Assembly: GCF_002019605.1 (NCBI RefSeq)
Contig: NZ_KV917368.1
Coordinates: 403,809-467,808, forward strand
DNA: 64,000 nt
Reading direction: 5' to 3'
From: Alkalihalobacterium alkalinitrilicum
Lineage (GTDB): Bacteria > Bacillota > Bacilli > Bacillales > Bacillaceae_F
This document shows positions 8,416-17,211 of the stretch, piece after piece. Each line of letters begins with the position of its first letter. Position 1 is the first letter of the stretch. Below the pieces are notes generated by a model. That model was not told the origin of the DNA, searched no databases, and saw nothing but the letters and a program-made list of their open reading frames with translations. The position numbers and the translations under genes are program-made.

Positions 8416-9411
8416 ATGAAATTAAGTATTTTAGATCAATCGCCGTTATCTTCAGGGAAAACTGCAGCCCACGCACTTCAAGCATCGATGGAACTTGCTC
8501 AAGTCGGTGAGAGGTTAGGATACTCCCGGTACTGGATTGCAGAACATCATGATTTTTCTGGTTTATCGTGTTCAGCTCCTGAAATAATGTTAGGGTATAT
8601 CGGGGCTAACACAAAAAAGATTAGAATTGGAGCAGGAGCCGTATTACTTCCTCACTATAAGCCATATAAAGTTGCTGAGGTTTTTAATATGTTGGCAACT
8701 TTGTTTCCTGGACGTATAGACTTAGGAATTGGACGAGCACCGGGTGGTTCGGCGGAAGTTACGATGGCGCTTTCAGATAAATATTTGCAAAAAGTATATC
8801 AGTTACCAGATGCCTTTAAAGAATTACTTCATTTCTTGAAGGATGATTTTCCTTCAGACCATATGTATTCAAAAATATCTGCCTCCCCGTTACCGACCGA
8901 GTCACCACAACCATGGGTACTTGGAACGAGTGCTAAAAGTGCAAAACTAGCCGCAGATAACGGAACAGCATATGCATTCGGTCATTTTATGAGCGATAAA
9001 GATGGTCCTCAGATTATGAAGTCATATATCGAGAATTTTAACTCGAGCTCAAACTTACTCAAGCCAGAATCCATCATAGCTGTTTCAGCCATTTGTTCAG
9101 AAACGACAGAAAAAGCAGAGCAACTTGCTTTAAGTGGTTTGTTATGGAAAATTCAGTTAGCTAAAGGTGAAGGAAAGAAAGGTGTACCAACAGTAGAAGA
9201 AGCTGAGAGCTATTCTTATAATGAAGCTGAATTAAAAATGTTTCAAGAAATGAAGAGTAAAATGGTAATAGGTAATCCGAAAGAAGTGAGAGAGCAACTT
9301 ACTGATTTACAAAAAAAATATCAAGCGAACGAAATGATGGTTGTCACCATTACTCACTCTTATGATGATCGATTGGCTTCCTATGAACTTATAGCGAACG
9401 AATGTTTATAA
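8416..9411 (+). CDS. LLM-class flavin-dependent oxidoreductase
   Basis: The ATG at 8416 has GAAGGAATAT before it; an open frame upstream overlaps the YkvR-like gene and is not part of the family. The 331-residue product is a bacterial luciferase-like TIM barrel: YWIAEHHD (conserved His pair), IRIGAGAVLLPHYKPYKVAE, LFPGRIDLGIGRAPG, and PWVLGTSAKSAKLAA for flavin phosphate contact. Such enzymes use FMNH2 from a separate reductase to oxidise small substrates. It may be co-transcribed with the YkvR-like gene. A terminator follows. The substrate is unknown. Confidence 0.85.
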   Translation: MKLSILDQSPLSSGKTAAHALQASMELAQVGERLGYSRYWIAEHHDFSGLSCSAPEIMLGYIGANTKKIRIGAGAVLLPHYKPYKVAEVFNMLATLFPGRIDLGIGRAPGGSAEVTMALSDKYLQKVYQLPDAFKELLHFLKDDFPSDHMYSKISASPLPTESPQPWVLGTSAKSAKLAADNGTAYAFGHFMSDKDGPQIMKSYIENFNSSSNLLKPESIIAVSAICSETTEKAEQLALSGLLWKIQLAKGEGKKGVPTVEEAESYSYNEAELKMFQEMKSKMVIGNPKEVREQLTDLQKKYQANEMMVVTITHSYDDRLASYELIANECL

Positions 9412-9424
9412 TCATAAAATTTTG

Positions 9425-9457
9425 CACATCAGTCCTTGAAGGTATTGATGTGTTTTT
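9425..9457 (+). terminator. Rho-independent terminator
   Basis: Seven-bp arms (CACATCA and TGATGTG) are followed by TTTTTG, just past the oxidoreductase stop. Confidence 0.7.
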
Positions 9458-9512
9458 GCCGTCAGATCTTTTAGTGAGGGATAAATTTCCAGTAACAACC
9501 AACACTAATAAA

Positions 9513-9547
9513 CACAAACGTTGCCAGGTCCTGTGGCAACGTCTGTG
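9513..9547. repeat. hairpin in a non-coding stretch
   Basis: Fourteen-base arms (CACAAACGTTGCCA and TGGCAACGTCTGTG, one mismatch) surround a seven-base loop with no T run after it. The rest of 9458-9872 holds no convincing gene. The only other notable site is AGGAGGGAGG at 9823-9832, about 40 bases before the ATG of the next gene. Confidence 0.5.
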
Positions 9548-9872
9548 TGATTGTGGGCCTCGACTAACATTCATTTTATCAAGTGAATGGAGTAAAAATG
9601 TTTGATTTAAACATAGTAAGCCTTTACCAATAGGTAGCCTATAATCCCTAAATTCATTGTGTTAAAATTAAACTCGGAAATAGTAAAAAAAGCCGAACCT
9701 CTAGAAAACAAAACGTTAGCTTTTGATCTATGACTAGTTATTATTTTAAAAACTAAATTGGTCGTAAATAGGGTATTTAACATTGTTTTCTATGGTTTCT
9801 TTCAAAGGTAGACTTCACAGATAGGAGGGAGGCTATTAGGGGCTTGTTATTACATAAGCGCTTAAGAAATTT

Positions 9873-10281
9873 ATGATTTGGAAACTGGTACCTGATTGGA
9901 TTGTAAAGTTGATAGGGCGTATTTCTTATTCAAAAAAGTTTCTGCTGTTTTTTGTTGCTATTTTTGTACCAATGCTTATTGTTATGCTGATTTTATATTC
10001 TGAAATTAAAGGACAAATTAGTCAGAGTGAAACAGAGCGTGAAGCTTTGTTGTCATTGCAAAATGTTGCTGAACTTTTACTCCATACCCAATATCATCGA
10101 GGTTTAAATCAATCTTATATGAAAGGGTATGATGAATTTAGTGAAACGATACGTGAGAGGCAAGAATTAGTTGAATTAAAAATAATAGAAATCGAACAAC
10201 AAATCGAAAATCATAAGAATGATTTTTTTGATATAGACACATGGAACGAAATAAAAACTCAATGGGCGGAAGTTAAATTAA
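9873..10281 (+). pseudogene. N-terminal fragment of membrane GGDEF-EAL protein, split by an insertion sequence
   Basis: From the ATG at 9873 the product starts with a membrane span (FLLFFVAIFVPMLIVMLILY) and an extracytoplasmic helical region in the style of a chemoreceptor ligand domain (HRGLNQSYMKGYDEFSETIR). It is cut at codon ~136 by the IS element and then runs a few codons into it before a stop at 10319. The rest of the gene resumes at about 12099. A strong ribosome site lies 40 bases before the ATG, and a ten-codon TTG frame (9842-9874) ends in an ATGA overlap with this ATG, so the true start or an upstream frameshift is unsettled. Confidence 0.8.
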
Positions 10282-10445
10282 CGTCTTTCCGAAAGAAGTC
10301 TCCCTCTTCAAGCGTGTGAAGGGCGTAGCCCAACGGTAAGGGGGAGATGAATTTCGGTTGGGCTTTAGCCCAAAGGCTTTTTTCTTTTGTCTTTTTTCTC
10401 GTTATGTTATAATCAGTCTTATAAAGAATAAGGATTGATATAACA

Positions 10446-10844
10446 ATGAAGTTAGATAGTAATAACCATTCAGTATTCTTGATGTATTATCACCTTGTAT
10501 TAGTTGTGAAATATCGAAGAAAGGTCATTGATGATACTATTTCAAACTATGCAAGAGATAAATTCGTGTCGTTGAGTGAGAAATACAATATTACATTAGT
10601 CGAGTGGAACCATGATATTGACCATGTACATATTCTTTTCAAAGCACAACCTAATAGTGAATTGTCCAAATTTATCAACGCCTACAAAAGTGCAAGTTCA
10701 AGACTCATCAAGAAGGATTTTCCTCATGTTCGTAAAAAGTTGTGGAAAGAAATGTTTTGGTCAAGAAGCTTTTGTTTATTGACTACTGGTGGTTCGCTTA
10801 TTGAAGTGGTGAAAAAATATATTGAAAATCAAGGAATGAAGTGA
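10446..10844 (+). CDS. tnpA: IS200/IS605 transposase TnpA (Y1 HUH)
   Basis: The protein has 132 residues, the normal size. It has the His-hydrophobic-His motif DHVHILFKA (H60 and H62) that holds the metal, and a catalytic Tyr in VVKKYIENQG (Y125). The N-terminal strand YYHLVLVVKYRRKV is also typical. TnpA cuts and joins single-stranded DNA at the end hairpins. A promoter-like TTATAATC lies about 40 bases upstream. Both catalytic groups are present, so the enzyme looks intact. Confidence 0.92.
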   Translation: MKLDSNNHSVFLMYYHLVLVVKYRRKVIDDTISNYARDKFVSLSEKYNITLVEWNHDIDHVHILFKAQPNSELSKFINAYKSASSRLIKKDFPHVRKKLWKEMFWSRSFCLLTTGGSLIEVVKKYIENQGMK

Positions 10845-10855
10845 GGTGATTTGAT

Positions 10856-11971
10856 ATGGCTAAACAAAACAAGGCTTATAAGTTTCGACTGTATCCAACA
10901 GATGAACAGGCTTTGATGATACGCAAAACTTTTGGTTGCGTTCGTTTTGTCTACAATAAAATGTTAGCCGAACGAAAAGAAACGTACGAAAACCTGAAAG
11001 ATGATAAAGAAGCATTGAAAAAGGTGAAGCATCCCACTCCTGCTAAATATAAAAAGGAGTTTGCATGGTTAAAAGAAGTAGACTCATTAGCCCTAGCAAA
11101 TGCACAACTAAACTTGAATAAGGCATATAAAGCATTCTTCAATCGTAATGCAAAGTTTCCAAATTTCAAAAGTAAGCGACATAACCAAAGCTACACAACG
11201 AATGTCGTAAATGGGAATATTCAGTTGTTGGATGGTCATATCAAATTACCGAAACTAAAAATGGTGAAAATCAAACAACATCGAAACATTCCTTCTGACC
11301 ATACAATCAAATCTTGTACAGTTTCTATGACTTCATCAGGAAAATACTATATTTCCATTCTCACAGAGTACGAAAAAGAGATTAAGAGTAAGGACATTGA
11401 AAATGTTGTAGGTTTAGATTTTGCGATGAATGGGTTATTTGTTGATAGTGAAACAGGTAAGAAAGCCAATTACCCACGTTTCTATCGACAAATGATTGAT
11501 AAATTAGCAATTGAACAACGTAAACTTTCTCGCAAAAAGAAGGGGTCCTCAAATTGGAACAAACAACGTATTCGAGTGGCTAAAATCCAAGAAAAAGTCG
11601 CCAATCAACGAAAAAACTACTTACATCATCAATCGAAAGCATTAGTTACATCTTATGATGCGGTTATTATCGAGGACTTGGATATGAAAGGGATGTCACA
11701 AGCTCTAAAATTCGGGAAAAGTGTCGCTGATAACGGTTGGGGAATGTTCACTTCTTTCTTACACTACAAGCTAAAAGAACAAGGGAAACAACTTGTCAAA
11801 ATAGATAAATGGTTCCCATCTACTAAAACTTGTTCGAGTTGTGGTTCGATAAGAGAAATACGATTATCGGAACGTACCTATCAGTGCGATTGTGGGCTAA
11901 ATCTTGATAGAGATTACAATTCGGCGCTAAATATCAAAAAAGAAGGCATACGCTTATTAGCAACTGCCTAA
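10856..11971 (+). CDS. tnpB: TnpB, RNA-guided RuvC-like nuclease of IS605
   Basis: The protein has 371 residues with GAGGTGATTTGAT before the ATG, 11 bases after tnpA. The RuvC residues are present: D188 (VVGLDFAMNG), E273 (VIIEDLDMKG) and D353 (LDRDYNSALNI). The zinc ribbon is CSSC then CDC before the third motif. The N-terminal helix-turn-helix (YKFRLYPTDEQ, RFVYNKML) is standard. TnpB uses a guide RNA from the element's right end to cut DNA beside a short target motif, which favours element retention. Nothing is missing by eye. Confidence 0.92.
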   Translation: MAKQNKAYKFRLYPTDEQALMIRKTFGCVRFVYNKMLAERKETYENLKDDKEALKKVKHPTPAKYKKEFAWLKEVDSLALANAQLNLNKAYKAFFNRNAKFPNFKSKRHNQSYTTNVVNGNIQLLDGHIKLPKLKMVKIKQHRNIPSDHTIKSCTVSMTSSGKYYISILTEYEKEIKSKDIENVVGLDFAMNGLFVDSETGKKANYPRFYRQMIDKLAIEQRKLSRKKKGSSNWNKQRIRVAKIQEKVANQRKNYLHHQSKALVTSYDAVIIEDLDMKGMSQALKFGKSVADNGWGMFTSFLHYKLKEQGKQLVKIDKWFPSTKTCSSCGSIREIRLSERTYQCDCGLNLDRDYNSALNIKKEGIRLLATA

Positions 11972-12098
11972 TGCAAATATAAACTCTTGGAACAAGAGGG
12001 TTAGCTTGGTCAAATTCGTCAGCTACCAAAAGTGGCGATTACCCAAGAAGCCCCCACTTCAAACAACCCGTAAGGGTGGTAAGTGGTGGGTAGTTCAC
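11950..12098 (+). ncRNA. predicted omega RNA (reRNA) scaffold at the IS right end
   Basis: In this family the guide RNA comes from the 3' end of tnpB through the right end. Here the stretch folds into several hairpins, including the ACCC-GTAA-GGGT stem, and ends at the element boundary. The guide would be the flanking sequence that starts near 12099. The 5' limit is not visible and is an estimate. Confidence 0.5.
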
Positions 12099-14464
12099 AC
12101 CCTGATCCACAAATGAATCGTCTTAGCAATGCAATTAATGAAGATTTACTTTTGGGAACAGAAAAAATAGGCCAATTACGTTCGTTTTCATCAAGAATCA
12201 GTCTTGAAGAGACACTAACTGAACAGGAGAAAAACGAGTTATTATTGATGATTGGCGGTATTCAATTATTTATAGATGACTTTGAGATGAAAACCTATTA
12301 TTTAAGTCATTATAATCGAGAGCAAAATATATTATACGAGAAGCAACAATTCATTAACGAAACTGTTATGTTTTTGGAATTGCTTAAAAGTGATGACTTT
12401 TTATTAAAAGATACGGAAGTGATTTTTAACCAGGCGACAGCAGCCATAAATAGGGGCTTTCTGTTATATGAAAAAGGTAATTTGATATTACTCGATCATC
12501 TTAATGAAATGCAAAAGTCGTATCAAATAAAACAAATCATTTTGTTTTTAATTATTATATTTTCTATTTTGTTAATATACCTTTTCTTTGGAGGTGTATA
12601 TGTTTCAGTTATGCAAACGATACAAGCACTACAAACTGGAACATCACAATGGATCAAAGGTGATTTACGGTCAAGAATTCAAGTGAAGACGAAAGATGAG
12701 TTAAAATATGTTGGTGATTCCTTTAATCAACTTGCTGGAAATTTCGAAAAAAATCTTGAAGAAAATCGACGGATACAACTAGATTTACAACATTCACTTA
12801 AGAAAAATAATCAATTAGCGACAGCAATAAATAACTTAGAAATTGGAGTCATAATAACCGATCCAATACTACCAGATAATCCAATTACCTTTGTAAATGC
12901 TGGTTTTGAAAAACTAACTGGGTACAGAGCAGAAGAAGTGATTGGTCGTAAACCTAGTCGTTTGCAAGGAGAAAAAACGTCAACCAAAGCAAAAAAACGA
13001 ATAAGAGAAGGAATTAAAAACAGAGAATCTTTTTCTATTGAGATTTTAAACTATAGGAAAGATGGCGAGCTGTTTTGGAATTTATTAAGCATTACACCTG
13101 TTTATGAGGATGGGAAATTAGTAAATTTTCTTGGAATTCAAACGGACATTACAAAACAGAAAAAAGCCGATGAAAAGATTTATTCACTCGCATACGCTGA
13201 TCAGTTGACTCATTTGCCAAATCATAACAGGTTACAAATGATTGTAAAGAAAAATATTAAATCGTTGATGCAGGAAGCGACAATTCTTAGATTAGATGTA
13301 GCGAGATTTAAGAATATTAATCATGTGCGAGGCTTTACTTTAGGGGATTTCACATTAGTAGAACTTGCGAAACGATTAGAACATATATTGACAGGAAAAG
13401 GGGGTTTTTCTCGTCAGTATGGTGATAAATTCACTATTTATTTACCACATATATCCAATAAACAAGAGGTAGAGCAAATATTAAAGGAAATTCATAAACA
13501 ATTACATGAACCATTTAAAATTGATGGTTATACGTTTTATCTAGAGGTATCTATTGGTGTGAGTCAATTCCCGAAAGATGGAACAGACTTTATTACACTC
13601 ATGCAGCATGCTGAAGCTGCTTTATTCAAAGCGAAAGGCACCGATGGCCACTTCTATGTGTATTATCAATCGGAAATGCACAAAAATTTTCACGAGGAAT
13701 ATAGCATAGAAAATAATTTAAGAGTAGCAATTGAGAAAGAAGAACTATTTTGGACTTATCAACCAAAGCAAGATTTAAAAACGGGTATCATTACAGGAAT
13801 GGAAGCTCTTATTCGTTGGAACCATCCTGAATTAGGGGTCATTTCACCTTTTAAATTTATACCAATCGCTGAAAAAACAGGGTTAATTTATCAAATTGGA
13901 GAATGGGTTCTGCTTGAAGCGTGTAAACAAAATAAAAAATTTCAAGAACAAGGTTTACAACCGCTAATAGTTTCAGTTAATATTTCAGCCAAACAATTCA
14001 GTAATAAGGAATATTTATTAACTACGATCGATCGAATAATAGAACAAACAAAGTTAGACCCTAAGTATCTAGAGATTGAATTAACAGAAAGTGTATTTCA
14101 AAATCCTGCAATAGTTGAACCTGTTTTAGCAGAAATCAAAAAACGACAAATCCAAGTTTCAGTTGATGACTTTGGAACGGGTTATTCATCGTTAAGTTAC
14201 TTAAAATTATTTCCAATCGATGTGTTAAAAATCGACCGTGCATTTATTAAAGACCTTTTAGAAAATAATAATGATCAAAAATTAACCAAATCAATGATTG
14301 AAATTGGACATGGCTTAAGTTTAAAGGTTATAGCTGAAGGGGTAGAGACAAGTCGTCATATTGAGCTATTAAAAACGATGAATTGTGATGAAGTCCAAGG
14401 GTACTATTTGGCGAAACAATTAACAGCCGATGAGTTTGTGGAGTTTATGAGGATGAATAACTAA
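12099..14464 (+). pseudogene. C-terminal fragment: HAMP-PAS-degenerate GGDEF-EAL
   Basis: The frame is open from 12083 and continues the gene begun at 9873. In order it shows the rest of the sensor region, a second membrane span (IILFLIIIFSILLIYLFFGG), a HAMP linker, a PAS domain (NNLEIGVIITDP to FLGIQTDITKQ), a GGDEF-type domain and an EAL domain. The GGDEF site reads YGDKF (about codon 446 counted from 12083), so cyclase activity is unlikely. The EAL site is complete: EALIRWNHP, ELTES, DDFGTGYSS, KIDRAFI, AEGVET. The intact gene would make a cyclic-di-GMP phosphodiesterase. The insertion separates the sensor from the output half. Confidence 0.85.
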
Positions 14465-14467
14465 AAG

Positions 14468-14511
14468 AAGAGCGTGACGCAACTACTCGAAAGTTTGCAC
14501 GCTCTTTTTTT
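14468..14511 (+). terminator. Rho-independent terminator
   Basis: AAGAGCGTG and CACGCTCTT with a 21-base loop are followed by a T run, directly after the EAL gene. Confidence 0.8.
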
Positions 14512-14524
14512 CACTGGTGTGTGT

Positions 14525-14969
14525 TTAAGAATATTCATCAAACGGATAACGATCATATTTTTCATACGGATAGTAACTAGAAGACTCGATAAACGGATAA
14601 GCTGGTATATCTCGCTTCGCTTTCTCTAAACTTGCTCTAAAATCGTCTAGTTGGTAATGAAGCTGATTTAACTGTTGTTCTTTTTGTAACCATATTTTTT
14701 TATAATGTCTTGAAGTTAGTAGAAGAATGATAAGCGGGATCCCGCCAAATAAAAAAAGGTTGAAATCCTTCCTTTGGTGCGATCCAAATGAAAAATAGAA
14801 AAATAAAAGCCATTAAGAGCCATAGGACGATAAAACAACACATAAGCAATGGACTTTCTAAAAAGCTTTCGATTTTTTGTTTTTCATAGAATATCTGACG
14901 GGAGCGATTTATCATGGCATAGTAACGGTTTTTAATTTCTTGGTCGGACATGTCTCTGATGTTTTTCAT
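14525..14969 (-). pseudogene. two-span membrane protein gene frameshifted in a T7 run
   Basis: The first frame (14969 down to 14700) encodes MKNIRDMSDQEIKNRYYAMI and a membrane span (MCCFIVLWLLMAFIFLFF). It goes out of frame at the A7/T7 run at 14751-14757. Dropping one base joins it to FLFGGIPLIILLLTS (second span) and a charged tail (WLQKEQQLNQLHYQLDDF) that ends in a Tyr-rich segment at 14525. The rebuilt protein has about 147 residues. No family is recognised. The cause may be a sequencing error, a real mutation or slippage. Confidence 0.65.
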
Positions 14970-15325
14970 CGTGAACCCTCACTTGCTATATAGTATGAAT
15001 ATGTGTATTCACTAGGTTAACCAACTAGTAATCTCGAAAGGTGTCCGAAGAACTGAGAATAAAATGGCTGTAAAAAAGGCTCTTCACTAAAGGATAACGT
15101 AAATAAATTAAATAATAAAGAACTTCCAGAGCAATAATTACTCTCAAAACATATTAAGAACATCAAAGCGGAAAAAAGAAAATGATAGAAGTGTAAGGCG
15201 AGAATAAGGGGGATAACGATCAACTCTTCATCATGTTACATGAAACATGACTTAACACGTGTTTACTCAAACGAGTGCGTGTTTTTTTGCGCTAAGTTTA
15301 CTTTAGTGAATGGATATACTAGTGT
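14970..15325. other. intergenic stretch with a terminator-like hairpin
   Basis: At 15254-15288, AACACG and CGTGTT arms with an inner GTTT/AAAC pairing are followed by a T7 run, which looks like a terminator on the plus strand. I see no gene that it would serve; the open frame at 15017-15223 on the minus strand has no ribosome site or family features. Confidence 0.5.
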
Positions 15326-15502
15326 ATGATTGGAAATTTAATTTTTTTAAAATATTTTTCAAACACTTTGCCTATTTCATCCGTTATCTATATGAAAGAT
15401 GCAAAATACAAGTGCACATGTTCCTGCAGGACAAATCGTGAGCTTTTGGAAGTGAAGAAAAACTCACTCCCTATCGATCAATTCTATGTAAAACAAAAAT
15501 GA
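15326..15502 (+). CDS. possible small Cys-containing protein before the sigma gene
   Basis: A 58-residue frame ends 20 bases before the sigma factor ATG. The second half looks protein-like: DAKYKCTCSC with three close Cys, then RTNRELLEVKKNSLPIDQFY. There is no ribosome site before the ATG at 15326 or the inner one at 15392. If it is real, the Cys cluster could bind metal or sense redox state. It might also be the end of a decayed gene. Confidence 0.3.
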   Translation: MIGNLIFLKYFSNTLPISSVIYMKDAKYKCTCSCRTNRELLEVKKNSLPIDQFYVKQK

Positions 15503-15522
15503 GTAAAAAGTGAGTGGTACAA

Positions 15523-15984
15523 ATGGAAACGAGTGAAGTGTATGAGAAATTAAAAGAAGATCTCCATCGTTTTGCTCGGTCAATTGCAAGACATGAACAG
15601 GAAGCTAATGATCTCGTGCAAGAGGCTCTAGTTAAATCCTTAAAGGAAGAACAATTATATAGTTTACCTGATTACAAGCAACGCGCCTGGTTTTTTCGGG
15701 TCATGAAAAATCAATTAATTGATGATCGCAGAAAAGAAAAAAGGGTAATGGCCTGGGAGGAAGATTTCGACTTTCCAGTACAAGCGTTAGCAGTCAATCC
15801 GATAGAAGTCACAGAATTACTCTCTCATTTACCGCGGGAATTAAGTGACTTGATCTTTAAAAAGTATTGGCTCGGATTATCTAGTAAAGAAATCGGTAAA
15901 CAATTAGGTCTTCCCGCCGCATCGGTACGGTATAAGCTTCAAATTGCAATCAAGCGTTTACGAAAAATTATAGAGGAGAGATAA
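15523..15984 (+). CDS. ECF-type RNA polymerase sigma factor
   Basis: The ATG at 15523 (with GTGAG eight bases before) or the GTG at 15514 starts a protein of about 153 residues. Region 2 is RFARSIARHEQEANDLVQEA to QRAWFFRVMKNQLIDDRRKE (the -10 recognition helix). Region 4 is SHLPRELSDLIFKKYWLGLS with the helix-turn-helix SSKEIGKQLGLPAASVRYKL. There is no region 1 or 3, as in group 4 sigma factors. The next gene starts three bases after the stop. No classic anti-sigma gene follows, so the partner protein may fill that role. Confidence 0.9.
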   Translation: METSEVYEKLKEDLHRFARSIARHEQEANDLVQEALVKSLKEEQLYSLPDYKQRAWFFRVMKNQLIDDRRKEKRVMAWEEDFDFPVQALAVNPIEVTELLSHLPRELSDLIFKKYWLGLSSKEIGKQLGLPAASVRYKLQIAIKRLRKIIEER

Positions 15985-15987
15985 ACC

Positions 15988-17190
15988 ATGAATCAACAAA
16001 TTGGAAATGTAGGACTTCTTAATCTAATGAATGCGACAGAAGATAGTATTAAAGGAATTGAGAGAATAGAAAATATCGGAATGGTTATTTATCGAAAAGA
16101 AAACGCACACTTATTATCTGCATTAAGCATTGGTAATATCGGAAAAAGCATGGAAGTTCCTGAAGGCTATAGTCTTTATAATGGCATTTTATATATTGAT
16201 GAGTCGTATTTGTGCTCAATCAATCAATCAACTCAACTGCTTGTGAATGGGATGGTAATTATCGATAAAAATGTAAAAACCGAGCAGTTAAATCAAGAAT
16301 GGTTACAGCTTATGGTGAATGGGAAAGTATATAGTCCAACCTTCCTTGCTGGTGCTGTAAGTCAACTTCTTTCGAAAGCTTCATTAGTTATTGAGACGTA
16401 CGAGGAAGAACCCCCACGGATTGAAAATGGTGAATTTACGATGACGAATTCTTTTCTGTTATCGATGGACAATCCATTACATTTAATTGTGAATGGGAAA
16501 CTTCAATTAGCTCAAGATTTAGATATGAATCTTTTTGATGAAAAAATCAATAAACTAGAAATCAATGGACTAGCTTCGATTTATGAAGAGCAGGAAGCGT
16601 ACTTGTATAAAAAAACCTCCTCTTTAACGTCTAGTGTCGTTCGAGTTATACCAACTGGCTTTGAACAAGTAAAAAAACAATTGAGGCTAAATGCAAAATC
16701 CATTCGACGCTTAAAAAAAGCAAAACTATTTACAAAGAAACCGATTGTTATAGAAAGTGATGTGACAAGAGAAGCACTCACTCAAGCAATAGAAAAAATA
16801 GATTCAACGTCGGTTATCGTTTGCCATGAAGAAGTAGAAGACTTAGTGTTTGAGTGTTGTGTGCAACTGGAAACAGAAGTGTTATCGTATGAGCATAAGT
16901 TTGTCTATATTGAAGGGGAAGAAGAGTGGTCGAACCATCAATTTCTTGCACTTGATCAACCTGCCAATTTTATCGTGAATGGACAACTTACACTTGATCT
17001 GGATGTTACTGAAGATGTGCTCCGTGAAAAAATGTTAACTTTAGATATTTTTGGTGAGGTCATTGTTCCTGAGAAAAAATATAAAGGATATTTTCAAAAC
17101 GTTATTCGATTGAATACTGGAACGGTTAAAGAAAAAGGTAAAATGGAAAAGTCTCACTTTTTAGATAACGTCGGGGAACTCTCGTTATAA
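15988..17190 (+). CDS. sigma-linked protein with repeated NG motifs
   Basis: The protein has 400 residues, with GAGAGGAGAG before the ATG and a three-base gap from the sigma gene. It has no membrane span or export signal. It carries at least six copies of a strand motif of the form L-x-V-N-G-x-[VL]: LLVNGMVII, LMVNGKVYS, LIVNGKLQL, LEINGLASI, FIVNGQLTL, LDIFGEVIV. Regular NG turns suggest a beta-solenoid or bactofilin-like stack. A helical segment (about 215-260) interrupts it. I do not know the function; the tight pairing suggests regulation of, or by, the sigma factor. Confidence 0.75.
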   Translation: MNQQIGNVGLLNLMNATEDSIKGIERIENIGMVIYRKENAHLLSALSIGNIGKSMEVPEGYSLYNGILYIDESYLCSINQSTQLLVNGMVIIDKNVKTEQLNQEWLQLMVNGKVYSPTFLAGAVSQLLSKASLVIETYEEEPPRIENGEFTMTNSFLLSMDNPLHLIVNGKLQLAQDLDMNLFDEKINKLEINGLASIYEEQEAYLYKKTSSLTSSVVRVIPTGFEQVKKQLRLNAKSIRRLKKAKLFTKKPIVIESDVTREALTQAIEKIDSTSVIVCHEEVEDLVFECCVQLETEVLSYEHKFVYIEGEEEWSNHQFLALDQPANFIVNGQLTLDLDVTEDVLREKMLTLDIFGEVIVPEKKYKGYFQNVIRLNTGTVKEKGKMEKSHFLDNVGELSL

Positions 17191-17211
17191 AATGTCGTGG
17201 AGGGGATTAAA

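Larger units (their letters stand above)
10282..12098 (+). mobile_element. IS200/IS605-family insertion sequence with tnpA and tnpB
   Basis: The element carries a Y1 HUH transposase and a TnpB. The left part has a hairpin TTGGGC-TTTA-GCCCAA (10358-10373). The right end has a palindrome built on ACCC-GTAA-GGGT and flanking CACTT/AAGTG, then GGTAGTTCAC. There are no terminal inverted repeats or target duplications, as expected. The ends given assume the host frame is restored after precise excision, joining AAATTAA to ACCCTGAT, and may be off by two bases. Confidence 0.8.

Noticed and set aside
9389-9605. Short open frames on both strands after the oxidoreductase gene
   Set aside because: They run through a terminator and a hairpin, and the two overlap on opposite strands.
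15017-15223. 68-codon minus-strand open frame before the sigma operon
   Set aside because: No ribosome site, no family features, composition like translated non-coding AT-rich DNA.
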